DNA of 55,929 bases from Deltaproteobacteria bacterium (GCA_023954745.1 JAGSHC010000010.1:1-55929); one strand, 5' to 3'; counted from the first letter of the stretch, positions 1-9,072 are shown. The notes: a model not told the origin generated them from the letters alone. Translations and numbers: made by a program.

Positions 1-84
1 TCGCCGGTTGCGTCGTCGTCATCGCCGGTTGCGTCGTCGTCATCGCCGGTTGCGTCGTCGTCATCGCCGGTTGCGTCGTCGTCA
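1..84 (-). repeat. 21-bp tandem repeat encoding an Asp-rich linker
   Basis: Four head-to-tail copies of a 21-bp unit run from the window edge. On the minus strand each unit reads as a D-D-D-D-A-T-G block. A fifth, diverged unit at about 85-105 reads D-D-D-D-S-V-S. The period is a multiple of three, so copy-number change keeps the reading frame. The array is the linker of the lipoprotein at 1-227 and probably continues beyond the window. Confidence 0.9.
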
Positions 85-227
85 TCGCTCACGGAGTCGT
101 CGTCATCGGCTGGGGTCGTTGGACACCCGGTAGCGAGGGCGAGGAACGCCATGAGAATCAGCACCCGGAGGGGCCGGACAAATGAAGACGGGGACGCAGC
201 CCCCGCGGTAAGGCGCATCGTGTGCAT
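1..227 (-). CDS. lipoprotein with Asp-rich repeat linker (3' end outside window)
   Basis: This is the N-terminal part of a lipoprotein whose body lies beyond the window start. The ATG at 227 has a GGAGGAG ribosome-binding site about six bases upstream. A second ATG three codons later (218) is possible. About 17 residues of leader precede a hydrophobic stretch that ends in L-A-T-G-C, a lipobox with Cys35 as the lipidated residue. The mature protein begins C-P-T-T-P and then enters the D-D-D-D-A-T-G repeats. The functional domain is not visible. It is the first of seven lipoproteins in this window with an acidic repeat tether right after the lipid-anchored Cys. Confidence 0.85.
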   Translation of the reverse strand, partial: MHTMRLTAGAASPSSFVRPLRVLILMAFLALATGCPTTPADDDDSVSDDDDATGDDDDATGDDDDATGDDDDATG

Positions 228-310
228 TGCTGTCTCCTCCACCCAGGGGTGAAGGTACCAAGGGGCGCGCGCCAGCTTCGAGGCTCCCGGGTCAGCCCAG
301 TTCCCCCGGC

Positions 311-1345
311 TCAGGCCTGTCCGTGTTCCTTCCAGTACGCAGCCATGGACGCGAACAGCTCCACCGCGTCGGGTAGGCCGAGGGTCGCGTCCAGCTCGTA
401 GTAGGCCATCCGCACGTTGGCCATGATCCGCTCGGACTCGGTCCAGTGGGAGAAGCCGTCCAGCGCGATGTCTCGCGCGGCGTCCTGCCAGCCCATGCCG
501 GCGGCGTGCCGCCTCGTGGACTCGTCGAGCACGTACTGCATGTAGTCCCGGCACTCGGTCACGTGCTTCACGGTGGCCAGCGGGCCGTGCCCGGGCACGA
601 CGGTCTCGGGCTCCCAGGCGAGGATGCGGTCGCAGGCGTCGATCCAGTTCGAGAAAGGCCCGGCCCACAAGATGGGATGCGCGTCAGCGAAGAGGATGTC
701 CCCGGTAAACACCGTCTTGCTGTCGGGCACGTGGATGAGCACGTCACCCTTGGTGTGCGCGGGACCCACATCGACCAGCTCGACCGCGCGCCCGCCTACA
801 TCGAGGGTGAGAGAGCCCTCGAAGGTGCGAGTGGGGGTGCGCAGCTCGACACTGTCGAAGTCGTAGGCGCCAAAGGCGTGCACCACGAACGCCGCCGCGT
901 CGGGGATGCCCTTGAGCTCGGGCTTGCCCAAGGAGCCCAGCAGCTTCAGCAGCAGATTGACCGGCGCGCCGTACTTCAGGGATGCCTTGGACGCCTTCAC
1001 CAGCTTGCCCAGCTGCGCCGGCGGCAGCTCCTCCATCTCCGCCGCCCCGCTGGCCGAGGCGATGATCTCGGTGCTGTCGGGCAGCACGCCGTTGCCCCAG
1101 CAGTGGTCGCCGTTGGCGTGGGTGTTCACCACCGAGTCGATGGCTACGCCAGGGGCTGCCTTGTGGATGGCCGCGAGCAGCGCCTCCGTGCGGGGGCGGT
1201 CGTACAGCGTGTCCACGAGGAGGGACGCGCCGTCGCCCACCACGAACCCGGCGTTGGAGAGGCCCCAAGCCCCCATGGGCTGGAGGTAGGCGTGCAGGCC
1301 ATCGCCGACCTCGACGAGGCCACCTTCGTAAGGAGTCTTGCTCAT
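311..1345 (-). CDS. metallo-beta-lactamase-fold hydrolase
   Basis: A 344-residue MBL-fold protein, probably a cytosolic metal-dependent hydrolase of unknown substrate. The first metal motif is T-H-A-N-G-D-H at residues 75-81: His76, Asp80 and His81 are present, but the usual second His is Asn78. The later ligands are present: the His in G-P-A-H-T-K-G-D, the Asp in F-T-G-D-I-L-F and the final P-G-H-G. I chose the ATG at 1345 because homology begins there and an upstream start at 1402 would overlap the divergent MAPEG gene. No strong ribosome-binding site is seen. The Asn variant suggests altered or single-metal binding; H-A-N-G-D-H is, as far as I recall, a recurring subfamily variant rather than damage. 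Confidence 0.85.
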   Translation of the reverse strand: MSKTPYEGGLVEVGDGLHAYLQPMGAWGLSNAGFVVGDGASLLVDTLYDRPRTEALLAAIHKAAPGVAIDSVVNTHANGDHCWGNGVLPDSTEIIASASGAAEMEELPPAQLGKLVKASKASLKYGAPVNLLLKLLGSLGKPELKGIPDAAAFVVHAFGAYDFDSVELRTPTRTFEGSLTLDVGGRAVELVDVGPAHTKGDVLIHVPDSKTVFTGDILFADAHPILWAGPFSNWIDACDRILAWEPETVVPGHGPLATVKHVTECRDYMQYVLDESTRRHAAGMGWQDAARDIALDGFSHWTESERIMANVRMAYYELDATLGLPDAVELFASMAAYWKEHGQA

Positions 1346-1400
1346 GGAGACGGTGTAGCAGGGGGAAGGCCCCGCGGCGTCACAGCGGTACCCTTGTCCC

Positions 1401-1814
1401 ATGTCCGACTCCGCTCTCGCCTTGCTCGCCTACTGCTCCTGGACTCTGCTGCTCGTCGCCACGATTGGAGGGATGCGCGCCGTCCTCACCCTGCGTGGGC
1501 GTCGGGCCAACAGCTTCGACCCGTCGGGCACCGACGTCTCGGCGTTCTCGGGGCGCCTCTGCCGTGCGCACGCCAACTGCTACGAGAACTTCCCGGTCAT
1601 CGGGGGGCTGCTCATCGTCGCGCTGCTGACCGACAACGCCGCCATCACCGATGGCCTGGCGTTCTGGATGGTCGCGGCGCGTCTCGGCCAGTCCCTGGTG
1701 CACCTCGCCTCCACCCGCGCCCGCTGGGTGGTCGTTCGGTTCCACTTCTTCCTGGCGCAGGTGGTGATCGGCGGGTTGTGGGCCGTGCAGCTCATGATGG
1801 AGGCGGTGGGCTGA
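1401..1814 (+). CDS. MAPEG-family membrane protein
   Basis: A 137-residue polytopic protein with about four hydrophobic segments (near residues 5-30, 64-80, 85-100 and 112-130). The family signature is R-A-H-A-N-C-Y-E-N-F-P at residues 55-65, the conserved Arg/His/Asn/Glu loop of the MAPEG superfamily (membrane-associated proteins in eicosanoid and glutathione metabolism). Bacterial members are small trimeric inner-membrane proteins, some with glutathione-transferase-like activity; the substrate here is unknown. It is divergent from the MBL-fold gene, with 55 bases between the starts, and convergent with the next gene. Confidence 0.85.
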   Translation: MSDSALALLAYCSWTLLLVATIGGMRAVLTLRGRRANSFDPSGTDVSAFSGRLCRAHANCYENFPVIGGLLIVALLTDNAAITDGLAFWMVAARLGQSLVHLASTRARWVVVRFHFFLAQVVIGGLWAVQLMMEAVG

Positions 1815-1883
1815 GCGCCATGTGGTCGCGAGGCCGTGTGGTCGCGCGGGGGGTGCGCACCGGCTCTGTCAGGGTGGTCGGGC

Positions 1884-2192
1884 TTACGCAGCCAGCGAGT
1901 CGTTGGGTCCGCCCTCGGGAATGGTGGCGATCTCGCCGGTCATCACCACGATGTCGCCAGTGTTGATGTCCAGGGTGATCTCCGCAGGAACGGGCCTGGC
2001 GATCGGGATGACCGCCGGAGAAGCCAGCTCCGGCTCGGGGAGTCCCATGGGCAGAGCCGAGGGGTGACGGTTCACGTAGCGGCGGAGGACCGCGCCGGCG
2101 AGGCCGGCGACCACGACGGCTGCGGCCACGGCGACCGGCCAGAAGGCGAAGAGCCAGACGGAGGCGGGAATGGTGGTGAGGGGCATGTGCAT
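1884..2192 (-). CDS. small single-pass membrane protein, unknown function
   Basis: A 102-residue protein with one clear transmembrane segment at about residues 10-36 and a short basic stretch (R-R-Y-V-N-R) at its end, so the C-terminal tail is probably cytoplasmic. The tail is Pro-rich and then acidic. The start is the ATG at 2192, preceded by GAAGGAGA at good spacing; a longer reading to 2450 has no such site. I do not recognise a family. It is divergent from the cytochrome gene at 2396 and could share its upstream region. Confidence 0.7.
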   Translation of the reverse strand: MHMPLTTIPASVWLFAFWPVAVAAAVVVAGLAGAVLRRYVNRHPSALPMGLPEPELASPAVIPIARPVPAEITLDINTGDIVVMTGEIATIPEGGPNDSLAA

Positions 2193-2395
2193 GGCGTTCT
2201 CCTTCGCCGTGCGGTCACGGCGTCTCTGTCCTCTACACGAAGCAACTGGCGTGCCAGATCGGGAGGGGGCGCGACGTCGTGCGATCACGCTCTGCGCTGG
2301 GTGTGGCAGCGCCTTCGGACGGGATGTCCGGACGTCCGCGGACATGCGGTGAGGAGGAGGTTCCAGCAGGGGTTTCTCCGCTACCCTGCGGCAGA

Positions 2396-4468
2396 ATGTC
2401 GCACCCCCTCCGATTCCTTCTCTGCGTCGCTCTGGTCGCCGGCTGCCCATCAGCCAACGACGACGACTTGACCGCCAATGACGACGACGTCTCCAACGAC
2501 GACGACTCGGTCACGGACGTGGTCCAGGTGGCGGTGCTGGTGACTCTGGATGGGGAGCCATCGCCCGACACCACCGTGCTCCAAGGCGGGATGCCCACGC
2601 GCTGGACGACGGACGCCGACGGCATGGCCACAGTGGATGTGGACCGGACGTTGGACGCGGAGCTCTGGGTGCTCGCGAGCCATCCCGACGCGCGCCAGTG
2701 GGGAGCCGAGATCGACCGGGATGCCCCCGAGGAGAGCGTGACCATCGCCCTCGACAGTTTCCGTCCCGACGACAATCCTGCCTACTCGTTCAAGGACCCC
2801 GGCACGCCGGAGCGGTTCGAGGACACGAGCATGTGCTCGCACTGCCACACCACGATGATCGCCGACTGGTTCGAGAGCGCGCATCGCGAGTCCGCCAGCG
2901 ACCCTCAGGTGCAGGACCTCTACGCGGGTGCCGCGGCCGCCATCGCCAACGAGGCCGACTGCACCGCGGCGGGGGGCGTCTGGACGGCGGGGCATGTGCC
3001 GGGAACCCAGGCAGACGAAGCGGCGCGTTGCTTCATCGGTGACGGAGTCCTGCCCGCGCTGAACGGCTGTGACACCGGCCCGTGCGAAGACTCCCCGGAC
3101 GAGTTCGGTGCCTGCGCGGACTGTCACGCTCCGGGCATCGACGGGCAGCTCGGCGGCAGGGACCTGCACGACGCCGTTGGCCATGCCTACGACTACGGCG
3201 TGCACTGCGATGTGTGCCACCGCGTGGAGTCCGTGGACCTGGAGGCGGAGCCGGGCACCGCGGGGCGTCTCGGGATGCTTCGGCCGTGGCCACCGGGGGC
3301 GTTCGCTTTTCCGGAACGGCCCCTCACCTTCGGTCCGTACGACGACGTGATGGTCGGGGTGATGGGGGCGGTGCAGCGGGACGTCTATCAATCGGCGGAC
3401 TTCTGCGCCGGGTGCCATCAGCTCAACCAGGAGGTGCTGGTGCCGGGGGCGCAGATCGACACCACCCGGTGGCCCAGCAGTCGCCTGCCCATTCACGATA
3501 CCTACGCCGAGTGGCTGGACATCTCGCAAGGGGTGGGGCTGCCCTGTCAGGACTGCCACATGCCGCCCGACGAGACGGTGACCAACGCGGCGGATCTCCA
3601 GCTGTTGTCTGTGCGCGCGGGGATGGTGACGGGTTGGGTCCGGGAGCAGGGGACCGTGCGCCACCACAGCTTCGAAGGGCCGGTGGGAGCGAACGAGCTC
3701 CTGCGCAACGCCGCCTTCGTCAACGTGCAGGACAGCGTGGAGGATGGAGTGCTCACCGCCGCCGTGAGCGTCACCAACACGAGCTTCGGGCATGCGCTGC
3801 CCACCGGTGAGCCCATGCGGTCGATGTTGCTCGAGGTGCGGGCCTTTTGTGGGGACGACGAGCTCGCGGCGTCGGGGCCTGCGCTGTCCGATGTCGCGGG
3901 GGCGCTGGACATCAAGGAGGCAAGCGAGGACTGGTCGCTCTGGCCCGGCGCCGAGGTCGGCCAGGTGGTGCGGGTGGTTTCGCGGACGGGGGGCTTCTGG
4001 GATGACGACGGCACCGGGCCCTTCGGCGACGGCACCTTCTCTCCTGAAGACAAGGGCCTCCCCATCGAGGAGCTCGTCGGCTTCTCCACCATCACCGCCG
4101 TCGACGGAGACGTCGCCACCTTCGACGCGCCCCTCCCCACGGGGGACATCGCGCTCCTCGGAGAGCCGCCCCTGGACGGAAGCGCCGAGCGCGCCTCGCG
4201 GGCCCTCGCCGGAGCGGCGGGTCACGCGTTCAGCAAGGTCCTGACGGGGCCTGATGGCGCGCGGCAGGTGCCGCACTTCCTCGCCGTGGACGTCGCTGCC
4301 GACAATCGACTGCCGCCGCAGCGGCAGTGGTCCGGCAGCTGGACCTTCCCCACGTCCTGCGCGGAGCCCAGCGTGCGCGCCTCGCTGCTCTACCGCGCCT
4401 GGCCCCTGGGCCTCGCTCGAGAGCGCGCCTGGGCCGGGGTCGACGTGGTGATGGTGGAGGCGGAGTAG
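2396..4468 (+). CDS. pentaheme cytochrome c lipoprotein
   Basis: A 690-residue predicted lipoprotein. The signal peptide ends in V-A-G-C (Cys17), followed by an N/D linker (repeated N-D-D-D at about 21-37). Five C-x-x-C-H heme-attachment motifs start at Cys147, Cys240, Cys271, Cys337 and Cys384. Four further Cys (189, 212, 225, 230) may form disulfides. The C-terminal 300 residues carry no heme motif and look beta-rich. The organisation resembles multiheme electron carriers of the cytochrome c554 type. It is probably anchored at the outer membrane or cell surface and moves electrons; the partner is unknown and there is no obvious redox operon around it. The start at 2396 is chosen because it gives a complete lipoprotein signal, although its ribosome-binding site is weak. 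Confidence 0.9.
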   Translation: MSHPLRFLLCVALVAGCPSANDDDLTANDDDVSNDDDSVTDVVQVAVLVTLDGEPSPDTTVLQGGMPTRWTTDADGMATVDVDRTLDAELWVLASHPDARQWGAEIDRDAPEESVTIALDSFRPDDNPAYSFKDPGTPERFEDTSMCSHCHTTMIADWFESAHRESASDPQVQDLYAGAAAAIANEADCTAAGGVWTAGHVPGTQADEAARCFIGDGVLPALNGCDTGPCEDSPDEFGACADCHAPGIDGQLGGRDLHDAVGHAYDYGVHCDVCHRVESVDLEAEPGTAGRLGMLRPWPPGAFAFPERPLTFGPYDDVMVGVMGAVQRDVYQSADFCAGCHQLNQEVLVPGAQIDTTRWPSSRLPIHDTYAEWLDISQGVGLPCQDCHMPPDETVTNAADLQLLSVRAGMVTGWVREQGTVRHHSFEGPVGANELLRNAAFVNVQDSVEDGVLTAAVSVTNTSFGHALPTGEPMRSMLLEVRAFCGDDELAASGPALSDVAGALDIKEASEDWSLWPGAEVGQVVRVVSRTGGFWDDDGTGPFGDGTFSPEDKGLPIEELVGFSTITAVDGDVATFDAPLPTGDIALLGEPPLDGSAERASRALAGAAGHAFSKVLTGPDGARQVPHFLAVDVAADNRLPPQRQWSGSWTFPTSCAEPSVRASLLYRAWPLGLARERAWAGVDVVMVEAE

Positions 4469-4484
4469 GGGAGGAGCTCGAGCT

Positions 4485-4504
4485 CGGCTTCGTCGGCGAA
4501 GCTG
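4485..4504. terminator. hairpin between convergent genes (candidate bidirectional terminator)
   Basis: A six-base perfect stem, GCTTCG (4487-4492) with CGAAGC (4497-4502), closes a TCGG loop; a wobble and a C-G pair extend it. It lies between the stop of the cytochrome gene (4468) and the stop of the convergent small secreted protein (4509). No T-tract follows, so it is only a candidate. Confidence 0.5.
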
Positions 4505-4508
4505 GTGG

Positions 4509-4784
4509 CTACTGCTTCACGCAGAGCAGGTCGGCGTCGCCCTTGTCCCACTTCGTGGGCACCACCGTGCCTGACGGGGCGTGGCCCGCCACGGTGTTGA
4601 GCCCCTCGGAGACAGACCTGGCAGCCTTCCAGCCCGCGGCCTTCTCGGCGTCGGGGAACTCGTTGACCCGATAGCAGGCCCAGGTGGTGTTGGCGTGGGC
4701 TTCCGGCACGGAGAGCGTGCTCCCGAGGAGGGCGCCCGTGAGGAGGAGGCAGAGGGCAGCGAGGAGGAGGGATGTGCGGTTCAT
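4509..4784 (-). CDS. small secreted protein, unknown function
   Basis: A 91-residue protein with a classical Sec signal peptide: M-N-R-T start, a Leu-rich core, and a likely cut after A-H-A at about residue 31. The mature product is only about 60 residues with two Cys, one near each end, that could form one disulfide. The ATG at 4784 is chosen over an upstream frame to 4841 because the signal peptide begins there and GGAGC lies just upstream. I recognise no family. It is convergent with the cytochrome gene. Confidence 0.7.
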   Translation of the reverse strand: MNRTSLLLAALCLLLTGALLGSTLSVPEAHANTTWACYRVNEFPDAEKAAGWKAARSVSEGLNTVAGHAPSGTVVPTKWDKGDADLLCVKQ

Positions 4785-4880
4785 GAGTGCTCCATGGGGA
4801 CTGGCGCCCCGGTGAATGGGAGCGCACAGGACCACGGGCACGGAGCGAGCGCAACGGGCAGAGGAAGCCGGCCGGTCTGC

Positions 4881-5588
4881 CTACAGCCGAACTCCCTGCA
4901 CGACGCGGGGGATGTCCCCTCCGAAGATGGCGCGAATGGCGCGCGGGGCGTCGTAGTCGTGGCGCTCCAGCATCTCCTGGAGCACCTCGATCTCCACTGG
5001 CACGTTGCACACCTCGCGGAGGTACCTCGCGAGGGACGACAGCTCCCCCCGAGTCTCGGCGTGCATGGAGTGTTCGAGGCGCTGGAGCTGCGAGGCGAAC
5101 CCGATGTTTGGGAGGACCTTTGGGCGGCCCGCCCGCACGGAGCGGTAGGCGTCGAGGAAGGTCAGTGCCTGGCGCTGCATCACCAGCGCGGTGGCCACCG
5201 TCGCCGAGCGACTTACTCCCACGGCGCAATGGACGAGGAGGCCAGCCTTCGAGGGGCTGGCCTGGGCGCGCGAAGCGAAGGCAAAGGCCTCGGGGAACGA
5301 CGCGGCGATGTCGCTGTCGATGCTGTCCCGGACGGGAATGAAGACGGTCTCGAACCGCTCTCTGAGGAACGCGACGCTGCCTCGCTCGGTCTCCTCGAGG
5401 CAGCTGATGACGTGGGTGATGCCTGCCTCCTCGAGCGCCTGGAGGCCGGCGGGCTGAGGCCGGGCACCCACGTAGACGCCGTCGGCGACGCGGTTGAACG
5501 GTGCGTCGGTCAAGTCGATGGAGAAGTCGAACGTGCGATCGATCATGTCGCGGAAGGGAGCGGTGAGTCTGTCGAGAATCCACGACAT
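4881..5588 (-). CDS. dual-specificity protein phosphatase
   Basis: A 235-residue cysteine-based phosphatase. The signature H-C-A-V-G-V-S-R-S at residues 120-128 gives catalytic Cys121 and phosphate-binding Arg127, matching the H-C-x5-R-S/T loop of dual-specificity phosphatases. The stretch R-D-S-I-D-S-D-I near residues 87-94 is where the general-acid Asp is expected. No signal peptide or membrane segment is seen, so it should act in the cytosol. The ATG follows the stop of the upstream kinase gene by two bases, so the two are almost certainly translationally coupled. It may reverse phosphorylation made by that kinase; this is inferred from position alone. Confidence 0.9.
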   Translation of the reverse strand: MSWILDRLTAPFRDMIDRTFDFSIDLTDAPFNRVADGVYVGARPQPAGLQALEEAGITHVISCLEETERGSVAFLRERFETVFIPVRDSIDSDIAASFPEAFAFASRAQASPSKAGLLVHCAVGVSRSATVATALVMQRQALTFLDAYRSVRAGRPKVLPNIGFASQLQRLEHSMHAETRGELSSLARYLREVCNVPVEIEVLQEMLERHDYDAPRAIRAIFGGDIPRVVQGVRL

Positions 5589-5590
5589 GG

Positions 5591-8500
5591 TCAGCGTGGC
5601 CCTCCGTCTGCGAGAAGCACCCCACGGAGCGCTGCGAGATCGGACTGCACCGCCGACGACTGGGGAGCCTGGGTCGTGGCGAGAATCGACTCGGCCTCCT
5701 CCAGCTTGGTGAGGGCGAGGGCTCGGTCGCCAGAGGCCAGGTGCAGCTGGGCCAAGCTCAGCAGGGGATCGGGCAGGAGCCACCGGAACGTGTCGGTCCC
5801 CAGGACCGTCTCAGCCTCCTGGGCGGCGGCGAGGGCCTCGTCCGGCCGTCCGACCGCGCGCTCGAGTCGGGCGAGCAGGCTGGTCGACAGGCCCAGGTTT
5901 CCCCGGTCCTCGTTGGCGCGGTGGATGAGCAAGGCGTCGTCGAGCCAGGTGCGGGCCTCGTCGTGCTCGCCTGCCTCCAGGGCGACCCGACCGAGCATGT
6001 AGCGCACGTACCCCTCGTGGCGGCGATCCCCCGTCTCCACCTGGATCGCGAGGCTCTCCCTCAGCAGGTCGCGCGCGCCCTCGCCGTCGCCCCGCGTGGC
6101 GCGCAGCTCTCCCATGAAGCCCAGGACCCGGCCTTCGCGGCCGCGGCGGCCGATCAACCGCTCTGCCCTCAGAGCCTTCTCGTACTGGGCCTCGGCTTCG
6201 TCGTACTCGCCAGCCTCGCGAAGGCCGGAGGCCAGGTTGCTCTGCCAGAGCGCCACTGCGGCCACGTTGCCCAGTTCTCGGTGCACGCCCAGCGCTTGGC
6301 GGAACCGCTTGCGGGCGCGCTCCTTGTCACCCCGGTCTGCCTCGGCCACCCCGACCAGGCCGAGGATTGACGCTTCGCGGGAGCGGTCGCCGAGGGCGCG
6401 GTACAGATGCAGGGCTTCGGTCCACATGGCGTGGGCCACGGCGGTCTCCCCGAGGTCTCGTTGCATCCCCCCGTAGGCCCAGAGGACCCTGGCGAGAAGC
6501 GGGCGGTCCGCCCCGGGCCTGGCGAGGGAGAGCGCCTCGACGAACCCCTCGAGAGCCTCCGCTCGAGCCCCGCGGCGCTGAAGAACCTTGGCTTGCTCGT
6601 TGAGCGTGTTCGAGAGCAACCCCGCGTCGTCGAGTCCGCGGGCGGTGGAGACGGCGTCCGCGAGCAGGGTCCCCGCTTGCTCGAATCGTCCCAAGGGCAC
6701 CAGGGACGAGGCGAGCGCCCCCTGGAGCCAGACCTGGTCCTCGGGCGAGAGGCCTTGCAGGTCCAGCGCACGCTCGGCCAGCTCCGCAAAGAGGGCGTGT
6801 GGCCCCGTCCTTTCCACCAGCTCCTTCACTGCGTTCAGGAGGGCGACTGCCACCTCGGGCTCGCCGCGGTCCAGGGCTCGCTGGAGGGCGACGACGAGGT
6901 TGTCGCGCTCGGCGGCGAGTGCCTTGCGCAAGGTGGGCCCGCCTCGGCGGCTGAGGGCGGCGATGGCTTCCGGCCTGCCGTACTCGGCGTAGTGGAGGCC
7001 GTGTCGTCGTGCGGTGTCTCGTTCCATTGCGAGACCGCTGTCCTCGAAGGAGCCAGCGGTGCGCAGTCGTTGGGCGGCATAGGCCTGCACGCTCACCAGG
7101 AGATCGAAGCGGTCGTCTGGCAGCGCCTGCACGAGCGACTTGTCGACGAGGCTCTGTAGGGCGTCGAGGGGCCAGGGGGCGTCGGAGAAGCCGTCGAGGT
7201 CGAGCACGGTCTCCGCGGCTTCGAGGAAGAAGGAGCCTTCGAAGATCGAGAGCTGGGCCAGGGCCGCCCGCTCCCACGGGTCGAGCAGGTCCCACGACCA
7301 GTCGAGGGTCGCTTTGAGGGTGGTCTGGCGTTGGGTCGTGCCCCCGCCTCGGCGGGCGAGCAGGGAGAACCGGTCGGCCATGCGGGCGAGCAGCTTGTCG
7401 ACGGACAGCATTCTGGACCGGGCCGCCGCGAGCTCGATGGCGAGAGGCAAGCGATCGAGGAGCCTCACCAGCTCGCGGACCGGGGCGTCGCCCGACGTGC
7501 TGTCGAACCCTCGGTGGGAGGACTTCGCGCGGTCCACGAACAAGGTGGCCGCGTCGTCCTCGGTGAGGGGGGCAAGGGACAGGGTGTCCTCCCCGGCCAG
7601 CCCGAGGACCTCTCGACTGGTGACCACGAACGCCGCCTCGCGAGCCCGGTCGACCCACCGCCCCACGGTGGCGCCGGCGAAGGCGGTCAGTTGCTCGAAG
7701 TTGTCCAGGACGAAGAGCGCGCGGCCCCGTCCGGCGAGGGAGTGCCCCAGGGCAGCGACGGGGTCGGCGTTCCCGGGCATCGCGCCGAGCATCGCAGCGA
7801 CTGCGGCGCAGATCCCCGCCTGGTCCCGGGCCTCGCTCAGGTCGCAGAGCCAGACGCCGCCTGGCCACTCGGGCGCGTGAAGAGTCCCAAAGCGGAGGGC
7901 GAAGCGCGTCTTTCCGGTGCCGCCGGTGCCGAGCACCGTGACGAGCCTCGCACCTTGATGGAGGAGGTCCTGGAGGTGCTGGAGGTCGGAGAGGCGTCCG
8001 ACGAAGGAGTCCCGCTCGGCTGGGAGGTTTCCGCCGCCCAGGGCCGCCGTGGTGTTGAGGCCGCTGGATGGGGGGAGGACGTCGACGGTGTCGAGGTTCG
8101 CGAGGCTGTCCTCCGCCGGGAGGGTTCGACGGGCGAAGAGGTCTGAGGCGCGCTCGAGATCGGCGACGGCCCAAGCGACGCCGGGGGGAGGGGCAGCCCA
8201 CAGGCGGGCGAGGTCGGTGCAGTTGGCGGCGCGACGAGCGGGCTCCACCTGGAGCGCGGCGCCGATCGCCTCGATCCACCGGGATGGGGCGTCGGGCGCG
8301 AGGGTGTGGGGCGGGGGGACGGCGGCTCGGCTGATGGCGTCCAGGAGGACGAAGGCGTCTTCGCTCCCAAAGGCCCTTTGCCCGGTGACCAGCTCGTAGA
8401 GCACGCACCCCAGGGACCAGACGTCCGCGCGAGCGTCCACGGAGTGCGTGTCTCTGACCTGTTCGGGCGCCATGTACGCCGGTGTCCCCACGGCGACGCC

Positions 8501-9028
8501 CGTACGGGTCAGCCGCACGTCGTCGGACGCGAGGTGTCGCGCGATGCCGAAGTCCGCGATCTTGGGAACCAGCGATCCCTCGCGGGGAGCGAGCAGCACG
8601 TTGGCGGGCTTCACGTCGCGATGTACGAGACCTGCGTCGTGAGCGGCACCGAGCCCGGCGAAGAGGCCCGGGGCGATGGCGTCGATCTGCGGTGGGGTCG
8701 GTCGTGCGATGGCGAGCCACTCGTGGAGGGCGGGGCCGCGGACCAGCTCCAACACGAGCGAGGGCTGACCCTGCACTTCGAGGGCGTCGACCGCGCCCAC
8801 GATGTTGGGGTGCGCCACTGCGCCGTGAAGTTGGACTTCCCGAAGCATGCGGCGCCGAAGGTCGGGGTGGGGGGTATGCAGGACCTTGAGGGCGTACTCG
8901 GCGCCGGTCCTGGCGTGACGGACGCGATACACCTGGGCCATGCCGCCTGCCCCGAGGAGGGCTTCGACGACATACCTCGCGGCGACGACGGTGCCCACGC
9001 GCAGATGCATGGGGGGAGGGTAGGTCAC
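5591..9028 (-). CDS. Ser/Thr protein kinase fused to AAA/NB-ARC-like ATPase and TPR array
   Basis: A 1145-residue multidomain signalling protein. Residues 10-270 are a Hanks-type kinase that looks active: Gly-rich loop near 26, Lys48, H-R-D 136-138, D-F-G 159-161 and A-P-E 187-189. Residues 340-700 form a regulator-type NTPase: Walker A G-T-G-G-T-G-K-T at 367-374 and a Walker B-like L-F-V-L-D-N-F-E-Q at about 438-446, as in AfsR/LuxR-LAL and NB-ARC STAND proteins. Residues 700 to 1140 are tetratricopeptide-like helical repeats. No membrane segment is seen. The frame opens with GTG at 9028; an ATG at 9010 is an alternative, and neither has a good ribosome-binding site. The likely model is TPR ligand sensing, NTPase switching, then kinase output, reversed by the coupled phosphatase. 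Confidence 0.93.
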   Translation of the reverse strand: MTYPPPMHLRVGTVVAARYVVEALLGAGGMAQVYRVRHARTGAEYALKVLHTPHPDLRRRMLREVQLHGAVAHPNIVGAVDALEVQGQPSLVLELVRGPALHEWLAIARPTPPQIDAIAPGLFAGLGAAHDAGLVHRDVKPANVLLAPREGSLVPKIADFGIARHLASDDVRLTRTGVAVGTPAYMAPEQVRDTHSVDARADVWSLGCVLYELVTGQRAFGSEDAFVLLDAISRAAVPPPHTLAPDAPSRWIEAIGAALQVEPARRAANCTDLARLWAAPPPGVAWAVADLERASDLFARRTLPAEDSLANLDTVDVLPPSSGLNTTAALGGGNLPAERDSFVGRLSDLQHLQDLLHQGARLVTVLGTGGTGKTRFALRFGTLHAPEWPGGVWLCDLSEARDQAGICAAVAAMLGAMPGNADPVAALGHSLAGRGRALFVLDNFEQLTAFAGATVGRWVDRAREAAFVVTSREVLGLAGEDTLSLAPLTEDDAATLFVDRAKSSHRGFDSTSGDAPVRELVRLLDRLPLAIELAAARSRMLSVDKLLARMADRFSLLARRGGGTTQRQTTLKATLDWSWDLLDPWERAALAQLSIFEGSFFLEAAETVLDLDGFSDAPWPLDALQSLVDKSLVQALPDDRFDLLVSVQAYAAQRLRTAGSFEDSGLAMERDTARRHGLHYAEYGRPEAIAALSRRGGPTLRKALAAERDNLVVALQRALDRGEPEVAVALLNAVKELVERTGPHALFAELAERALDLQGLSPEDQVWLQGALASSLVPLGRFEQAGTLLADAVSTARGLDDAGLLSNTLNEQAKVLQRRGARAEALEGFVEALSLARPGADRPLLARVLWAYGGMQRDLGETAVAHAMWTEALHLYRALGDRSREASILGLVGVAEADRGDKERARKRFRQALGVHRELGNVAAVALWQSNLASGLREAGEYDEAEAQYEKALRAERLIGRRGREGRVLGFMGELRATRGDGEGARDLLRESLAIQVETGDRRHEGYVRYMLGRVALEAGEHDEARTWLDDALLIHRANEDRGNLGLSTSLLARLERAVGRPDEALAAAQEAETVLGTDTFRWLLPDPLLSLAQLHLASGDRALALTKLEEAESILATTQAPQSSAVQSDLAALRGVLLADGGPR

Positions 9029-9072
9029 CTGGGGGTCGACGTCCCTGCGACCAGGGGGCGTAGAGTGCCGGG

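Noticed and set aside
1-105. CRISPR-like or minisatellite array
   Set aside because: The 21-bp units have no spacers and are translated as an Asp-rich lipoprotein linker.
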